Positions 43,043 through 53,125 of a DNA stretch of 64,000 nt are shown here, piece after piece. Location of the stretch: the NCBI RefSeq assembly GCF_001591805.1, contig NZ_BCVP01000001.1, positions 47,412-111,411 on the forward strand, given 5' to 3'. The stretch comes from Neobacillus novalis NBRC 102450. Its GTDB lineage: Bacteria; Bacillota; Bacilli; Bacillales; Cytobacillaceae. The translations under genes and the position numbers were made by a program. How positions within the stretch are numbered: position 1 is the stretch's first letter; each line of letters starts with the position of its first letter. The notes below the pieces were generated by a model that was not told where the DNA came from, ran no database searches, and was given only the letters and a program-made list of their open reading frames with translations.

Positions 43043-43288
43043 TTATTCTCTAACAAGTTTAACCATAATGTTGGCAATTGCCTGTTGTTCCGCCTTATCA
43101 GCAACTGACCACATGTCGGAAAGAATTCTTTCCTGCTCATTTTTCGGATCAACTTGATTGGCTAAATAATCCCCAATTTGAAAAGCAAGATTGTTGATTG
43201 CGCCTTCACTCATACCTTCATTTTGTGCGTGATCAAGACGATCACCAAGGAAATCTTGCCACTGCTTCCAATTATCTAAGACAGACAT
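43043..43288 (-). CDS. ymfJ: YmfJ, DUF3243 protein
   Basis: 81 residues from the third of three successive ATGs, at best spacing from AAAAGGAGG. Family start MSVLDNWKQWQDFLGDRL and end EQQAIANIMVKLV are recognisable. Helical, soluble, no known function; widely conserved in Bacilli and reported in sporulation-expressed sets. Neighbours as in Bacillus. Confidence 0.92.
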   Translation of the reverse strand: MSVLDNWKQWQDFLGDRLDHAQNEGMSEGAINNLAFQIGDYLANQVDPKNEQERILSDMWSVADKAEQQAIANIMVKLVRE

Positions 43289-43367
43289 CATCATTCCTCC
43301 TTTTAAAATAGTACATCGTTATTTTGTGAATAAGAGGCTTAAACTATTCATGAAATATTTATCATCT

Positions 43368-44090
43368 TTATGTGTACCAGCCACCGTTAATAGCGAGGAC
43401 CTGCCCAGTAATATAGGAGGACTCGTCTGAAAGCAGGAAGGCAACACTTCTCGCTATTTCTTCAGGCTGCCCCAGCCTTCCCATTGGGATCTCAAAAGTA
43501 ATCCGTTCGAGCTCTTCCTTTGTAAATCCCTCCATCATCTTTGTTTCAACTGCACCAGGAGCAATTGCGTTGACCCGAATCCCGTTTAAAGCTACTTCTT
43601 TACTGAGGGCCTTTACAAAGGCGATCTGCGCACCCTTTGCTGCAGAATAGGCCACCTCACACGCGGCACCTGTTTGACCCCAAACAGAGGTAATCACAAT
43701 GATATTTCCTGTTCCCTTATTTAATAATTTCGGGAGTAACTCTTTTGTCATCATTAGCGGATTTAATACATGAACATTCAGTAAAGCTTCTGCTTCTTCC
43801 TGGATTAAATCCATAAGAAGTCCATAATGACTGTGTCCTCCACAGTGAATAATCGCATCTAAGGAAAAAATTTGCGCACATACTGTCTTATATCCATTTA
43901 CGTCCCCAAAATCGGCATGGATGGGAATATACTCTCCGCCATAGGGCTGAAGCTTGTCCATTAAGTCTTTAATTGCTTGTTCATTTTTATGATAATGTAA
44001 ATATAAATGATATCCTTTTGCTGCCAAATTACAAGCAACCGCTTGACCGATTCCACCGCTTGCTCCCGTGATTAGCGCAAATTTTTTCAT
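43368..44090 (-). CDS. ymfI: SDR reductase YmfI, EF-P 5-aminopentanol modification
   Basis: 240 residues from ATG at 44090. Short-chain dehydrogenase with TGASGGIGQAVA near residue 8, catalytic Ser (ITSVWGQ) near 138 and YSAAKGAQ near 153, and PGAVETKMM. In Bacillus subtilis YmfI reduces the EF-P lysine adduct from 5-aminopentanone to 5-aminopentanol. The neighbours ymfF and ymfH are needed for the same modification, which supports the assignment over a generic FabG. efp itself is not in the window. Confidence 0.93.
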   Translation of the reverse strand: MKKFALITGASGGIGQAVACNLAAKGYHLYLHYHKNEQAIKDLMDKLQPYGGEYIPIHADFGDVNGYKTVCAQIFSLDAIIHCGGHSHYGLLMDLIQEEAEALLNVHVLNPLMMTKELLPKLLNKGTGNIIVITSVWGQTGAACEVAYSAAKGAQIAFVKALSKEVALNGIRVNAIAPGAVETKMMEGFTKEELERITFEIPMGRLGQPEEIARSVAFLLSDESSYITGQVLAINGGWYT

Positions 44091-44126
44091 AAAAACCACT
44101 CTCTTTCTAAAATAAACAATAAAACG

Positions 44127-44158
44127 GAGGAAAAGCGCCGGATAAGCGGCGCTTCCTC
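44127..44158 (-). terminator. GC-rich hairpin after ymfH
   Basis: GCGCCG/CGGCGC extended by GAGGAA/TTCCTC with TTTTCC on the minus strand; a weak terminator or processing hairpin between ymfH and ymfI. Confidence 0.55.
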
Positions 44159-44164
44159 ACTTTA

Positions 44165-45457
44165 TTACTTTTTTGGAATTACCTGACATACAGAAAAGCG
44201 CTCCTCGGAAATAATTTCTGTGGCCAATGATTGAACATCACCCAGGGTAATCTTTTCAAGTGTTGGTACAACATCAAATAAGTTCATCTCATTAAACGCA
44301 TAACGGGTAAATTGATTCGCGATATATTCAGGTGAATTAATGGCCCGCAAAAATGCGCCAATCTTTTTTCTTTTTGCCCTTTCTAACTGCTCTTCAGAAA
44401 ATGTATTGCTGTTCGTGGCATCCATGAGCATTTTTTTTAGTTTTTCTGCCAGCTGATCCGGTTCACTGGTGTCCCCGCCTATCATGGCGAAACCAAAGCC
44501 TTGTTCTTGTGTATAGTCATAGGCAAATGTTTCATCTATTAAACCTTCATTATAGAGCTGGTTATAGTGTTCTGAACTTTTCCCAAACAATATATCAAGA
44601 AATACATTCATGGTTAACTCGTTTTTTAACATTTCATTGCCTGTTTGGTCTACATGGAGTGCCTTGATGCCCACCAAACATTTGGATGTTTGAACATTCA
44701 TTTGCAGCACTTGTTTTTTTTCAGCCGCACCTCGTGGCTCGTCAGCAAATTGACGCTTGATTTCAGGCATATCCTTATATTCTTTTTTTGCTTGGTTTTC
44801 TCTTACTTGATTCATGAAGAGTTCTGGGTCTACAGGGCCAACAATAAACAATAGCATATTGCTCGGATGGTAGAAGGTATTATAACACTCGTACAGCCAA
44901 TCCTTTGTGATGTGTGAAATTGATTCGATGGTGCCTGCAATATCGATTTTCACAGGGTGATTTTGATATAGATTTTGGATCAGGCCAAAATATAAGCGCC
45001 AATCAGGATTATCATCATACATGGTAATTTCCTGCCCGATAATTCCTTTTTCTTTTTCCACAGTTTTTTCGGAAAAGTAAGGTTCTTGGACAAAATCAAT
45101 CAATGTTTCTAAGTTTTTTTCAACATCGGACGTACTCGAAAACAAATAGGCCGTTCTTGTAAATGATGTAAATGCGTTTGCAGAAGCCCCTTGACGGCTA
45201 AATTGCTGAAACACATCGCCATCTTCCTTTTCAAAAAGCTTATGCTCTAGGAAATGGGCAATCCCATCAGGTACCTTGACATACTCCTCTTTTCCTAATG
45301 GAACGAAGGTATTATCTACCGAACCATATTTGGTGGTAAAGGTGGCGTACGTTTTATTGAAGCCTTTCTTTGGCAAAATATAGACATTGAGCCCGTTTGA
45401 CATTTTTTCGTGATAAAGCTCTTCCTGAACCTGATCAAAAGTTATTTTCTCCATCAA
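44165..45457 (-). CDS. ymfH: YmfH, M16-family peptidase, EF-P modification
   Basis: 430 residues. The inverted zinc motif is intact: GIAHFLEHKLFE near 65 (HxxEH), with the third ligand Glu expected near EKEKGIIGQE at about 135-144. The fold is the insulinase/mitochondrial processing peptidase type, active as a pair with a partner lacking the zinc site, here YmfF. Required for 5-aminopentanol modification of EF-P in Bacillus subtilis, where the exact role is unclear. The start overlaps the ymfF stop by 4 bases (45454-45457). Confidence 0.94.
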   Translation of the reverse strand: MMEKITFDQVQEELYHEKMSNGLNVYILPKKGFNKTYATFTTKYGSVDNTFVPLGKEEYVKVPDGIAHFLEHKLFEKEDGDVFQQFSRQGASANAFTSFTRTAYLFSSTSDVEKNLETLIDFVQEPYFSEKTVEKEKGIIGQEITMYDDNPDWRLYFGLIQNLYQNHPVKIDIAGTIESISHITKDWLYECYNTFYHPSNMLLFIVGPVDPELFMNQVRENQAKKEYKDMPEIKRQFADEPRGAAEKKQVLQMNVQTSKCLVGIKALHVDQTGNEMLKNELTMNVFLDILFGKSSEHYNQLYNEGLIDETFAYDYTQEQGFGFAMIGGDTSEPDQLAEKLKKMLMDATNSNTFSEEQLERAKRKKIGAFLRAINSPEYIANQFTRYAFNEMNLFDVVPTLEKITLGDVQSLATEIISEERFSVCQVIPKK

Positions 45458-46734
45458 TCTCCCGCCTCCGTTCCTGTTAGGAAATAGATTGTATCAAGAT
45501 CAATCTTTTTAGCCACAGCCATAATGTCTTCTTTCGTTGTTTTTTGCATCTCAGTCAGCCACGCTTCAAGGTTGATAGCTGTTTTTGCTATTACATTATG
45601 ATAAAGTACTTCTTGCAGACCTCTTGGTGTATCAAGTGTTTCGAGCATTTGATTTTGAATGACTGCTTTTGTCTGTGCTATTTCCTCATCGGTGTAGTCC
45701 CCGTTTCTCATTGCTTCCATTTGTTCATGGATGATGCTAACTGCCTGGTCATAGTTCTTTAAATCAATGCCTGACATCACCATCATTAACCCTTTGTGGC
45801 TTTCTAAACGACTAGCAGCATAATAGGCAAGGCTTGCTTTTTCACGGACGTTGATGAATAACTTAGAATGTGAAAAGCCGCCGAATATCCCATTAAAAAC
45901 TTGAAGATCAAAATAATCAGGATCACCATAAACAATGTTTGTTCGATAGCCAATATTTAATTTACCTTGTTTTACGTCTTGTTCTTCTTTAATCTCGTTT
46001 ACTTCAGCCCTTTTGGTTATTCCCTTAGTATTTACCTTTTTCGGTGTTCTGCCTTCAAATTGCAGGAGCTCTCCAGCTAGTTTTTTTACTTCTGCCTCGT
46101 TCACATCACCGATAACATACAGGTCCATTTCATCTTCTTGAAAAGCTCTTTTAAAATATTCGTATAAATTCTCCGGTGTAATTTCATCGACATCTGCCGA
46201 TACTCCATTCACCTGCAGCGCATAGGGTTCACCCTTACACATTTCTTCTAAGAGGCGGACATTAGAGTAGCGCATTTTATCATCAAAAACAGAGTGAATT
46301 CTAGACTTAAGTGTACGCTTTTCTTTTTCAACTGTTTTTTGGTCAAAGCCATTTCCGGAAATGTTGGGATTAGTCAAAATTTCCGCTAGCAATTCAAAGC
46401 CTTTTTTTAATAAGGGAGTCGAATCGCTCAAAAATTTCTCATTAGCAATTTCCAATGAGAAGCTCATGATATGGTATTCACCTTTTTTTGCTAAATCAAC
46501 AAATAGTGTCGCACCATATAATTCATCGAGGTAGGACCGAAGTGCCGGTGTTGAAGTATATTTAGCTGAACTGCTTTGGAGCACTTGTGGAAGGAGAGCC
46601 CTTTTCGTTACGTCATCATTAGTCAATGGTGCTTTCATTTTCCAAACAAATGTATTCGTTTTGTATTTTTCCGTTTCGATTACATGGAGTTTAAACCCCT
46701 GCAATTCTGTGATTTTTTCCTTTGCAGCGTCCAT
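45454..46734 (-). CDS. ymfF: YmfF, M16-family non-catalytic partner
   Basis: 426 residues of the same M16 fold as YmfH but with no HxxEH motif in the N-terminal region (about 30-80), so it is probably the structural partner. GLQEVLYHNVI and YYAASRLESHKGLMMVMSGI are family segments. Genes ymfF-ymfH overlap, indicating cotranslation. AGGAGG precedes the ATG. Together with ymfI they form the EF-P modification set. Confidence 0.93.
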   Translation of the reverse strand: MDAAKEKITELQGFKLHVIETEKYKTNTFVWKMKAPLTNDDVTKRALLPQVLQSSSAKYTSTPALRSYLDELYGATLFVDLAKKGEYHIMSFSLEIANEKFLSDSTPLLKKGFELLAEILTNPNISGNGFDQKTVEKEKRTLKSRIHSVFDDKMRYSNVRLLEEMCKGEPYALQVNGVSADVDEITPENLYEYFKRAFQEDEMDLYVIGDVNEAEVKKLAGELLQFEGRTPKKVNTKGITKRAEVNEIKEEQDVKQGKLNIGYRTNIVYGDPDYFDLQVFNGIFGGFSHSKLFINVREKASLAYYAASRLESHKGLMMVMSGIDLKNYDQAVSIIHEQMEAMRNGDYTDEEIAQTKAVIQNQMLETLDTPRGLQEVLYHNVIAKTAINLEAWLTEMQKTTKEDIMAVAKKIDLDTIYFLTGTEAGD

Positions 46735-46871
46735 TTACGTTCCTCCTTATCTGATAAAGGTCATACTTAACAATATGTAAACATTTTTATAGTTTTTCCT
46801 CAGAAATAAAACATATACTTCTACTATAATTTGCCAAGCATGTTCTATACAAGTATTTACCCTTTAAAAAG

Positions 46872-46904
46872 CAAAAAGAACCCTCGATTTTTCGAGGGTT
46901 CTAA
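46872..46904 (-). terminator. Terminator of the nup operon
   Basis: AGAACCCTCGA/TCGAGGGTTCT with TTTTT on the minus strand, eight bases after nupQ. Confidence 0.94.
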
Positions 46905-46911
46905 AATTAAA

Positions 46912-47937
46912 TTATCTACTACCTTTAATATAATGCACTCCATCTGCTTTTGGTGCTTCTGCACGACCGATAAAGCCAGTTAGCGCTAATATCGTCAATA
47001 CATATGGTGCGATAAACAGATAGACGTTTGGAATGTTGCTTAAGAAAGGTAAGCTTGATCCAATAATACTAATACTTTGGGCAAAACCAAAGAATAAGGC
47101 TGCACCCATCGCACCAAGCGGATGCCATTTACCGAAAATCATTGCGGCCAACGCCATGAAACCTTGACCGCTGATGGTGGCATGGTTAAAGTTTTGCGAG
47201 ATAGATTGCGCATACACTCCACCGCCAATTCCACCAAGTGCTCCAGAGATAATAACGCCATAATAACGCATTTTTGTTACATTAATCCCCATCGTATCAG
47301 CCGCCATTGGATGTTCACCCACAGAGCGAAGACGTAAGCCGAATGGAGTTTTATAAATAAAGAACCAGGCAATAACAGCGACAATAATCGCTACAAATGA
47401 AGTCCAATACGTGTTTTGGAAAAATATCTCTCCAATGTATGGTATCTTTTTCAGAACTGGAATATCGACTTTACCAAAACTATGCTTTATTATATCTGTT
47501 TCACCTTTATCATAAATTAACTTGACTAGGAACATGGTTAACCCGACTGCCAGCAAGTTAATCGCTACCCCGGAAACCGTATGGTCCGCACGGAAGGTAA
47601 TCGCTGCGACCGCATGCAGAATGGAGAAAATAGCACCAGCTGCCATCGCAACCAATAAAGCAATCCAAGGTGTCGCACTTCCAAAGGTATCAGAAAATGT
47701 TAAGTTAAAGACAATTGATGAGAATGCTCCAATAACCATTAAACCTTCTAGACCGATATTTACAACCCCAGAACGCTCGGAGAAAACTCCTCCTAATGAA
47801 GTGAAGACTAGTGGGGCTGCCCATAATAATGTTGACGGAACAACAATCATTAATATTTGCATTAAACTTAAGCCGCTATGTCCATTAGAAGCGGTGGCAA
47901 GAACAGTGTTTGATAGAGAAAATAATAATCCACTCAT
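46912..47937 (-). CDS. nupQ: Nucleoside ABC transporter permease NupQ
   Basis: 341 residues, about nine membrane helices; GVFSERSGVVNIGLEGLMVIGAF (about 48-70) is the branched-chain/nucleoside permease signature, and SGALGGIGGGVY near 232 is the coupling region for the ATPase. Pairs with NupP to form the membrane channel for nucleosides. It starts one base after nupP ends; last gene of the operon. Confidence 0.94.
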   Translation of the reverse strand: MSGLLFSLSNTVLATASNGHSGLSLMQILMIVVPSTLLWAAPLVFTSLGGVFSERSGVVNIGLEGLMVIGAFSSIVFNLTFSDTFGSATPWIALLVAMAAGAIFSILHAVAAITFRADHTVSGVAINLLAVGLTMFLVKLIYDKGETDIIKHSFGKVDIPVLKKIPYIGEIFFQNTYWTSFVAIIVAVIAWFFIYKTPFGLRLRSVGEHPMAADTMGINVTKMRYYGVIISGALGGIGGGVYAQSISQNFNHATISGQGFMALAAMIFGKWHPLGAMGAALFFGFAQSISIIGSSLPFLSNIPNVYLFIAPYVLTILALTGFIGRAEAPKADGVHYIKGSR

Positions 47938-47938
47938 C

Positions 47939-48982
47939 TTACTTCACCTCCTTTTTGCTGAATCGTTCAAGAACAATCCTTATGATGTAGCTTGATGCGA
48001 CGAAGAACACAATCAAGGCAATGATGATATCAACTAATTCTTTTGGCACCCCTGCAAGCGGCATCGATAAGGCACCAATTTTTAAAATACCAAATAATAA
48101 AGCTGCGAAGAATACCCCAAGTGCCGTGTTGCCGCCCAATAAGGCAACGGCGATTCCGTTAAATCCAACACCGGTAAACCCGCCTTGAACAGCCATATAA
48201 CCGAAAGTACCTAACCCTTCCATCGCACCGGCAACTCCGGCAAAACAGCCGGAAATGACCATGGATAGAATAATATTTTTATTTACATTCATCCCGGCAT
48301 AATGAGCGGCATCCTGATTGAAACCAACGGCACGTAATTCATAGCCCCTTGTTGTTTTCTCTAATAGGAACCACATGATAAAACAACAAATAATGGCAAC
48401 GATAATACCCCAGTGAATCGAAGACCCAGTAGTAAGGTTTGACAGCCAGTCAGAACGTAAGGATGCAGTTTCATGAATCTTCGCGGTTTTTGATGAACCT
48501 TGGTTCATTTTCGTATTTACAATGTAGTTAACGGTGTGCAAGGCAATATAATTCATCATGATCGTAACAATAACCTCATGGACGCGGAAACGAGCCTTTA
48601 ACAATCCTGGAACGAAGGCCCAAAGACCACCGGCTATCATTGCTGCCAAAATGGCTAGCGGTAAATGAATAATTGCAGGCAGGTCGAAGGTTACTCCAAC
48701 CCAAACAGCTGCAAGCCAGCCAACAATAAATTGACCTTCAACCCCAATATTAAATAAGCCAACCCGAAAGGCAAAGGCCACGGCAAGACCTGCTAAAATA
48801 TATGGTGTTACCTGTCTAACGACCTCACCAATTTGATACACATCCCCGAAAGCACCCTGTCCTAAGGCAATAAATGCATCTACTGGATTGTATCCACTCA
48901 CAAGCATGATGATTGTTCCAAAAATGATCCCTAATACCACCGCAAAAATAGGTGTCAAAATATTAATTAAGCGTTTAGACAT
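47939..48982 (-). CDS. nupP: Nucleoside ABC transporter permease NupP
   Basis: 347 residues, about nine membrane helices. RVGLFNIGVEGQFIVGWLAAV near 72 and SGCFAGVAGAMEGLG near 239 are the paired signatures. Its start overlaps the nupO stop by 8 bases. Together with NupQ and NupO it imports nucleosides delivered by the BmpA lipoprotein. Confidence 0.94.
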   Translation of the reverse strand: MSKRLINILTPIFAVVLGIIFGTIIMLVSGYNPVDAFIALGQGAFGDVYQIGEVVRQVTPYILAGLAVAFAFRVGLFNIGVEGQFIVGWLAAVWVGVTFDLPAIIHLPLAILAAMIAGGLWAFVPGLLKARFRVHEVIVTIMMNYIALHTVNYIVNTKMNQGSSKTAKIHETASLRSDWLSNLTTGSSIHWGIIVAIICCFIMWFLLEKTTRGYELRAVGFNQDAAHYAGMNVNKNIILSMVISGCFAGVAGAMEGLGTFGYMAVQGGFTGVGFNGIAVALLGGNTALGVFFAALLFGILKIGALSMPLAGVPKELVDIIIALIVFFVASSYIIRIVLERFSKKEVK

Positions 48983-50510
48983 GTGTTCCTTCCCCCGCTT
49001 CTTTTCGATTCGAGCCTGCCATTAACAATCCGAGCTCTTGCTCTGTCGTTTCTTTTGGATCGACAACGGCAACAATTTGACCTTCATAAATGACAGCAAT
49101 CCGATCACTGACATTGATAATTTCATCCAACTCGAATGACACTAGTAAAACAGCTTTTCCATTATCACGCTGTTCAATTAACCGTTTATGAATAAATTCA
49201 ATCGCACCCACATCCAGTCCACGTGTCGGTTGTGCCGCAATTAATAAATCCGGGTTTCTATCCACTTCGCGGCCAATGATTGCTTTTTGTTGATTTCCGC
49301 CGGAAAGAGCCCGTGCTAAAACATATTCACTTGGTGTCCGCACATCAAACTCTTTGATTAGTGCTCTCGCTTTATTGTAAATTTCCTTAAAGTTCAAGAT
49401 CCCGTTTTTCGAAAATGGCCGTTTATAATAGGTTTGCAAAACCATGTTCTCGCCGATTGGGTAATTCAAAACTAACCCATGCTTATGGCGATCTTGAGGA
49501 ATATGGCCAATTCCCGATTCGGTGATTTTCCTTGTAGAAAGGCCAAACAACTCTTTTCCATTCAACATGACGCTGCCTTTTTCTGCCTTTCTTAATCCGG
49601 TAATCGCTTCGATAAATTCAGATTGTCCATTACCATCAATTCCGGCAATCCCAACAATTTCACCCGCACGAACAGATAAGTTCAATCCGTTGACAACCGT
49701 TACACCACGAGAATCCTTTACTACTAAATCTTTAATATCCAAAACATCTTGTTTTGGGGCGGCCGGTGATTTTTCTGTTTTAAAATCAACCTCACGGCCG
49801 ACCATTAGGCTGGCCAATTCATTGGGATTCGTTTCACTAACGTTAACGGTCCCAATCCCTTTTCCTTTTCGAATGACCGTACAACGGTCGGCAACTTCCA
49901 TAATTTCTTTCAATTTATGAGTAATAAGGATAATCGATTTACCCTCTTTAATAAGCGTCTTCATAATTTGAATAAGTTCTTTTATCTCTTGTGGAGTTAG
50001 TACAGCTGTTGGTTCGTCAAAAATTAAAATCTCAGCTCCACGATAAAGTGTTTTTAATATTTCTACCCGTTGCTGCATTCCAACAGTAATATCTGAAATT
50101 TTTGCTTGGGGGTCAACGGCCAGTCCATAACGTTCAGAAATGTCGCGAACTTCTTTCTCAGCCCGTTTAAGGTTGATTTGTCCGCCACTGGTAATTTCTT
50201 TACCAAGAATAATGTTCTCTGTAACCGTGAACTTATCAACAAGCATAAAATGCTGGTGAACCATCCCGATTCCAAGCTCGTTGGCAATATTCGGGTTGGA
50301 AATGTGTACAGGCTTTCCCTTTACACGAATCTCACCTTGTTCCGGTTGATATAAGCCGAAAAGAACATTCATTAATGTTGATTTTCCTGCACCATTTTCA
50401 CCGAGTAAAGCATGAATTTCTCCCTTTTTTAATTGAAGGGTAATGTTATCATTCGCGACGAAATTGCCAAATTCCTTACGAATGTTGAGCATTTCAATTA
50501 CAAATTCCAT
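48975..50510 (-). CDS. nupO: Nucleoside ABC transporter ATPase NupO
   Basis: 511 residues with two ATPase halves. First half: Walker A GENGAGKSTLMN near 38, Walker B ILIFDEPTAVLTP near 161. Second half: diverged Walker A GIDGNGQSEFIEA near 293, signature LSGGNQQKAIIGREV near 401 and a Walker B without the usual Glu (LLIAAQPTRGLD). This two-domain layout is typical of sugar/nucleoside importers (MglA-like). GAGTGAG-type ribosome site before ATG at 50510. A long hairpin separates it from bmpA. Confidence 0.95.
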   Translation of the reverse strand: MEFVIEMLNIRKEFGNFVANDNITLQLKKGEIHALLGENGAGKSTLMNVLFGLYQPEQGEIRVKGKPVHISNPNIANELGIGMVHQHFMLVDKFTVTENIILGKEITSGGQINLKRAEKEVRDISERYGLAVDPQAKISDITVGMQQRVEILKTLYRGAEILIFDEPTAVLTPQEIKELIQIMKTLIKEGKSIILITHKLKEIMEVADRCTVIRKGKGIGTVNVSETNPNELASLMVGREVDFKTEKSPAAPKQDVLDIKDLVVKDSRGVTVVNGLNLSVRAGEIVGIAGIDGNGQSEFIEAITGLRKAEKGSVMLNGKELFGLSTRKITESGIGHIPQDRHKHGLVLNYPIGENMVLQTYYKRPFSKNGILNFKEIYNKARALIKEFDVRTPSEYVLARALSGGNQQKAIIGREVDRNPDLLIAAQPTRGLDVGAIEFIHKRLIEQRDNGKAVLLVSFELDEIINVSDRIAVIYEGQIVAVVDPKETTEQELGLLMAGSNRKEAGEGTHV

Positions 50511-50674
50511 CTTTTCTCACTCCCTGTGATAAGATAAAAGGAAATTATGACCAATAGTAGTAAGAGGTCAGACCTTTCCAAGTTTTAAAAAAACAGGGAA
50601 TTTCTCCCCACTAAAATCTTAAATGAAAAGTAGAAAGTAGGTTTCTACTCTTCAGTTAGGATTTTCATTAAGAA

Positions 50675-50709
50675 GGAATAAGCGGGCAGGTAACATTCCC
50701 GCTTATTCC
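50675..50709 (-). terminator. Long hairpin between bmpA and nupO
   Basis: Perfect 12-bp stem GGAATAAGCGGG/CCCGCTTATTCC with 10-nt loop and only a weak T tract on the minus strand. Its place between binding-protein and ATPase genes suggests partial termination or 3'-end protection that favours the lipoprotein mRNA. Confidence 0.75.
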
Positions 50710-50718
50710 TCAGTTGTA

Positions 50719-51804
50719 TTATTTTGCGCTAAATGTTTTTAATTCATCACGAGTTCCAGGAACTTTTACAGCGCCAGATTTAATCTTTTCAATCCATTCT
50801 TTTACGGCTTTATCGATTGCATCTTTATTTGCTGCTTTAGCATTGATAGGAGCTAAACCAACACCATCTTCTTGCAAGCCATAGATAGCCGATTCGCCGC
50901 CTGGGAATTTCCCATCTTTCGCTTTATTTGCTATGTCAACAACTGCAACGTCAACGCGTTTAATCGCAGATGTTAGAACTACATCAGGACCCATTTCGTT
51001 TTGGTCACGGTCTACACCAATTGCCCAAATTTCACGTGCTGAATCCTTTTTCTTTAAGTCACCAGCTTCTTTGAATAAACCGTTTCCAGTTGCACCGGCA
51101 GCGTGGAAGACGACGTCTGCACCTGAAGCGTACATTGTAGAAGCGATGGTTTGACCAAGCTCGGCTTTGTCAAATGCACCTGAATATTTAACATCAACTT
51201 TTACTTCTGGTTTTGCAGCTTGAACGCCTGCTAAGAAACCAGCTTCAAAACGTTCAATAACTGGGATTTCCATACCGCCAATGAATCCGATATGATTCGT
51301 TTTTGTTGTAAGAGCTGCCGCTACACCAGCAAGGAAAGCTGCTTCTTGCTCTTTGAAAAGAACACTGGCAACGTTTGGTTGTTTCACTTCATCATCGATG
51401 ATGGCAAAGTTTGTTTTGGGTTGTTGTTTTGCGATTCCATCAACCGCATCATGCATTAAGAAGCCGATACCATATACTAAATCAAAGCCTTTACGAGCAA
51501 GAGAATTCAAGTTTGTTGTGTAATCAGCATCGGAAGTGGATTGAAGGTAATCAAATCCGCCTTGACCTTTTTTCAAGCCGTTGTCTGCACCAAACTTTTT
51601 TAGACCTTCCCAAGCAGATTGGTTAAATGACTTGTCATCAACACCACCAACGTCAGTAACCATCGCTACAGAAAATGCTTTTTCTTTGTCTCCACCTTTA
51701 GATGTATCAGAGTCTTTGTTCGTATCACTTTTTCCACAAGCACCTAAAAGTGTTCCAGCAGCAAGAACTAGTGATAGCGCCATTCCAATTTTACGCTTTT
51801 TCAA
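50719..51804 (-). CDS. nupN: Nucleoside-binding lipoprotein, BmpA/Med family
   Basis: 361 residues, TTG start at 51804 after AGGGGG. Signal with lipobox LLGAC (Cys23) and a serine/aspartate/lysine-rich linker, so anchored to the outer face of the membrane. Bmp domain from about 43 with [33 protein letters not shown] near 112 and [23 protein letters not shown] near 261. Binds purine nucleosides for NupOPQ. Downstream of the GntR gene ymfC. Confidence 0.94.
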   Translation of the reverse strand: MKKRKIGMALSLVLAAGTLLGACGKSDTNKDSDTSKGGDKEKAFSVAMVTDVGGVDDKSFNQSAWEGLKKFGADNGLKKGQGGFDYLQSTSDADYTTNLNSLARKGFDLVYGIGFLMHDAVDGIAKQQPKTNFAIIDDEVKQPNVASVLFKEQEAAFLAGVAAALTTKTNHIGFIGGMEIPVIERFEAGFLAGVQAAKPEVKVDVKYSGAFDKAELGQTIASTMYASGADVVFHAAGATGNGLFKEAGDLKKKDSAREIWAIGVDRDQNEMGPDVVLTSAIKRVDVAVVDIANKAKDGKFPGGESAIYGLQEDGVGLAPINAKAANKDAIDKAVKEWIEKIKSGAVKVPGTRDELKTFSAK

Positions 51805-51892
51805 GGTATTGTACCCCCTATGAATTATGTTTGATTTAGTAGAAAAGTTTTAAAGCAAGTCTGGGTGCGTTTTCATTTAGGAAGAAAAAATT

Positions 51893-52618
51893 TTAAGTAC
51901 GCTTCCTTAATACGTGAAAACTAAATTTGTCCGCTTTAAAATAGTTTACCGAAAATAGAATTGGTTCATCTGTTTCGTTGAAATGCATTTGTTTTAAAAC
52001 TAACAATGCTGTTTCAGGATCACATTCTAAGATGGGGGAAATTTTTTCATGATAGCCTATTGGCTCGATTTGGGCAACCGCGTATGTAATTCTTCGGTTT
52101 GCCTCCTCGTCCAAAATATGGAAGATGGATTCTTCCTCATAGGAAAATGTTTTCGGCAAAAATCGTTCTGGTACCTTGTCGACACAATAGACGACCGGTT
52201 CCCCATTTGCGGTTCTAACCCTTTCCATCACGAAAATTTCCTCATCAGCAGAACACGAGAAACGACGAATATCCTCATCGGTAGGACCATGTGTTGATGA
52301 GCTTAAGAAAATGGTGCCAGGTTTCATACCAACTTGTTTAATCATGTCAGTGACACTATTAAGCTGCTCAATCCCAGAAGTAAACAGCGGCTTCGCATTA
52401 ACAAACGTCCCGACACCATGGCGCCTAATGATAACGTTTTCTTCCTCGAGAATACGTAATGCTTCCCGAAGAGTTGCCCTGCTTACGCCAAGCTGTTTAG
52501 CAAGATCGAATTCAGAAGGTAATTTTTCTTTTTCTTTGTATACTCCGTGCTCAATATCTTGCTTCAACCGATCAATCACTTGTAAGTATAAATGCCGGTT
52601 ATCTGACTTTATAGACAT
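51893..52618 (-). CDS. ymfC: GntR/HutC-family regulator YmfC
   Basis: 241 residues. GntR winged helix (about 7-72: [48 protein letters not shown]) and a C-terminal UTRA ligand domain. In UTRA regulators a small-molecule ligand releases DNA. Placed just upstream of bmpA-nupOPQ, it is the likely regulator of nucleoside import, which is inference from position. GGAGG precedes the ATG. A palindrome in its own leader (52648-52661) may be its operator. Confidence 0.92.
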   Translation of the reverse strand: MSIKSDNRHLYLQVIDRLKQDIEHGVYKEKEKLPSEFDLAKQLGVSRATLREALRILEEENVIIRRHGVGTFVNAKPLFTSGIEQLNSVTDMIKQVGMKPGTIFLSSSTHGPTDEDIRRFSCSADEEIFVMERVRTANGEPVVYCVDKVPERFLPKTFSYEEESIFHILDEEANRRITYAVAQIEPIGYHEKISPILECDPETALLVLKQMHFNETDEPILFSVNYFKADKFSFHVLRKRT

Positions 52619-52647
52619 GCTGTTTCCTCCAGGCCGTTTCCTAAGAC

Positions 52648-52661
52648 ATCAGACATCTGAT
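52648..52661. promoter_or_regulatory. Palindromic candidate operator of YmfC
   Basis: ATCAGACATCTGAT: perfect 6-bp arms around a 2-base centre, about 30 bases before the ymfC ATG and shortly downstream of a plausible -10 (TACTAT/TATAAA on the minus strand). Position fits autorepression. Confidence 0.55.
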
Positions 52662-52910
52662 ATCATTCCTACTAATCGAGATTTATAGTAACATTTTTTT
52701 TGAGATAAATAAATAGGAATTAAAAATTTCGTCGGAAAAAGTCTGAATAAGCGAAATGTCATAAAGTTGCTGATATTTTTGTAAGAAAATCTGCTATAAT
52801 ATAATATCAAAAATAAACGGAATGGATATTTTAGGATAATAGTAGTGTTTTTCTTTTTTCGGTCATTCACCTCCTAATACTATAGTATCAATTTTTCTGA
52901 AAATTAGTAT

Positions 52911-52938
52911 AAAAAAAGAGCCAAACGGCTCTTTTTTT
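52911..52938 (-). terminator. Terminator after spoIIIE
   Basis: AAAAAAAGAGCC/GGCTCTTTTTTT with AAAC loop; symmetrical, so active on either strand. Confidence 0.92.
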
Positions 52939-52956
52939 AATGACAGGAAGTATTAA

Positions 52957-53121
52957 TTTTTGACTTTGAGAATTGTCCAGCGCAAGCGTCCCTAGCGGCT
53001 AGTGTCCTTCGCGCTCCGCCCTACGATAAGTTAAGCACGAATGCGCCTCCAGCTCTTCGTGTTTCCTTTATCTCAGTTGGAGCGCTCCAGGCCATACGCC
53101 GCTGAACAGGGCGCTTGCGCT
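52957..53121. repeat. MITE-like intergenic repeat with terminal inverted arms
   Basis: Starts TTGACTTTGAGAATTGTCC, and AGCGCAAGCG near 52979 pairs with CGCTTGCGCT at 53112-53121. About 140 bases between, GC-richer than the neighbourhood, no gene. The first 30 bases recur at the right edge of the window (63970-64000). It lies directly after the spoIIIE stop codon. Confidence 0.8.
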
Positions 53122-53125
53122 TTTC

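Noticed and set aside
52649..52870. Small frame after AGGAGGTGA upstream of ymfC
   Set aside because: The start is too close to the ribosome-site-like sequence, the composition is poor, and it overlaps the ymfC promoter and operator.
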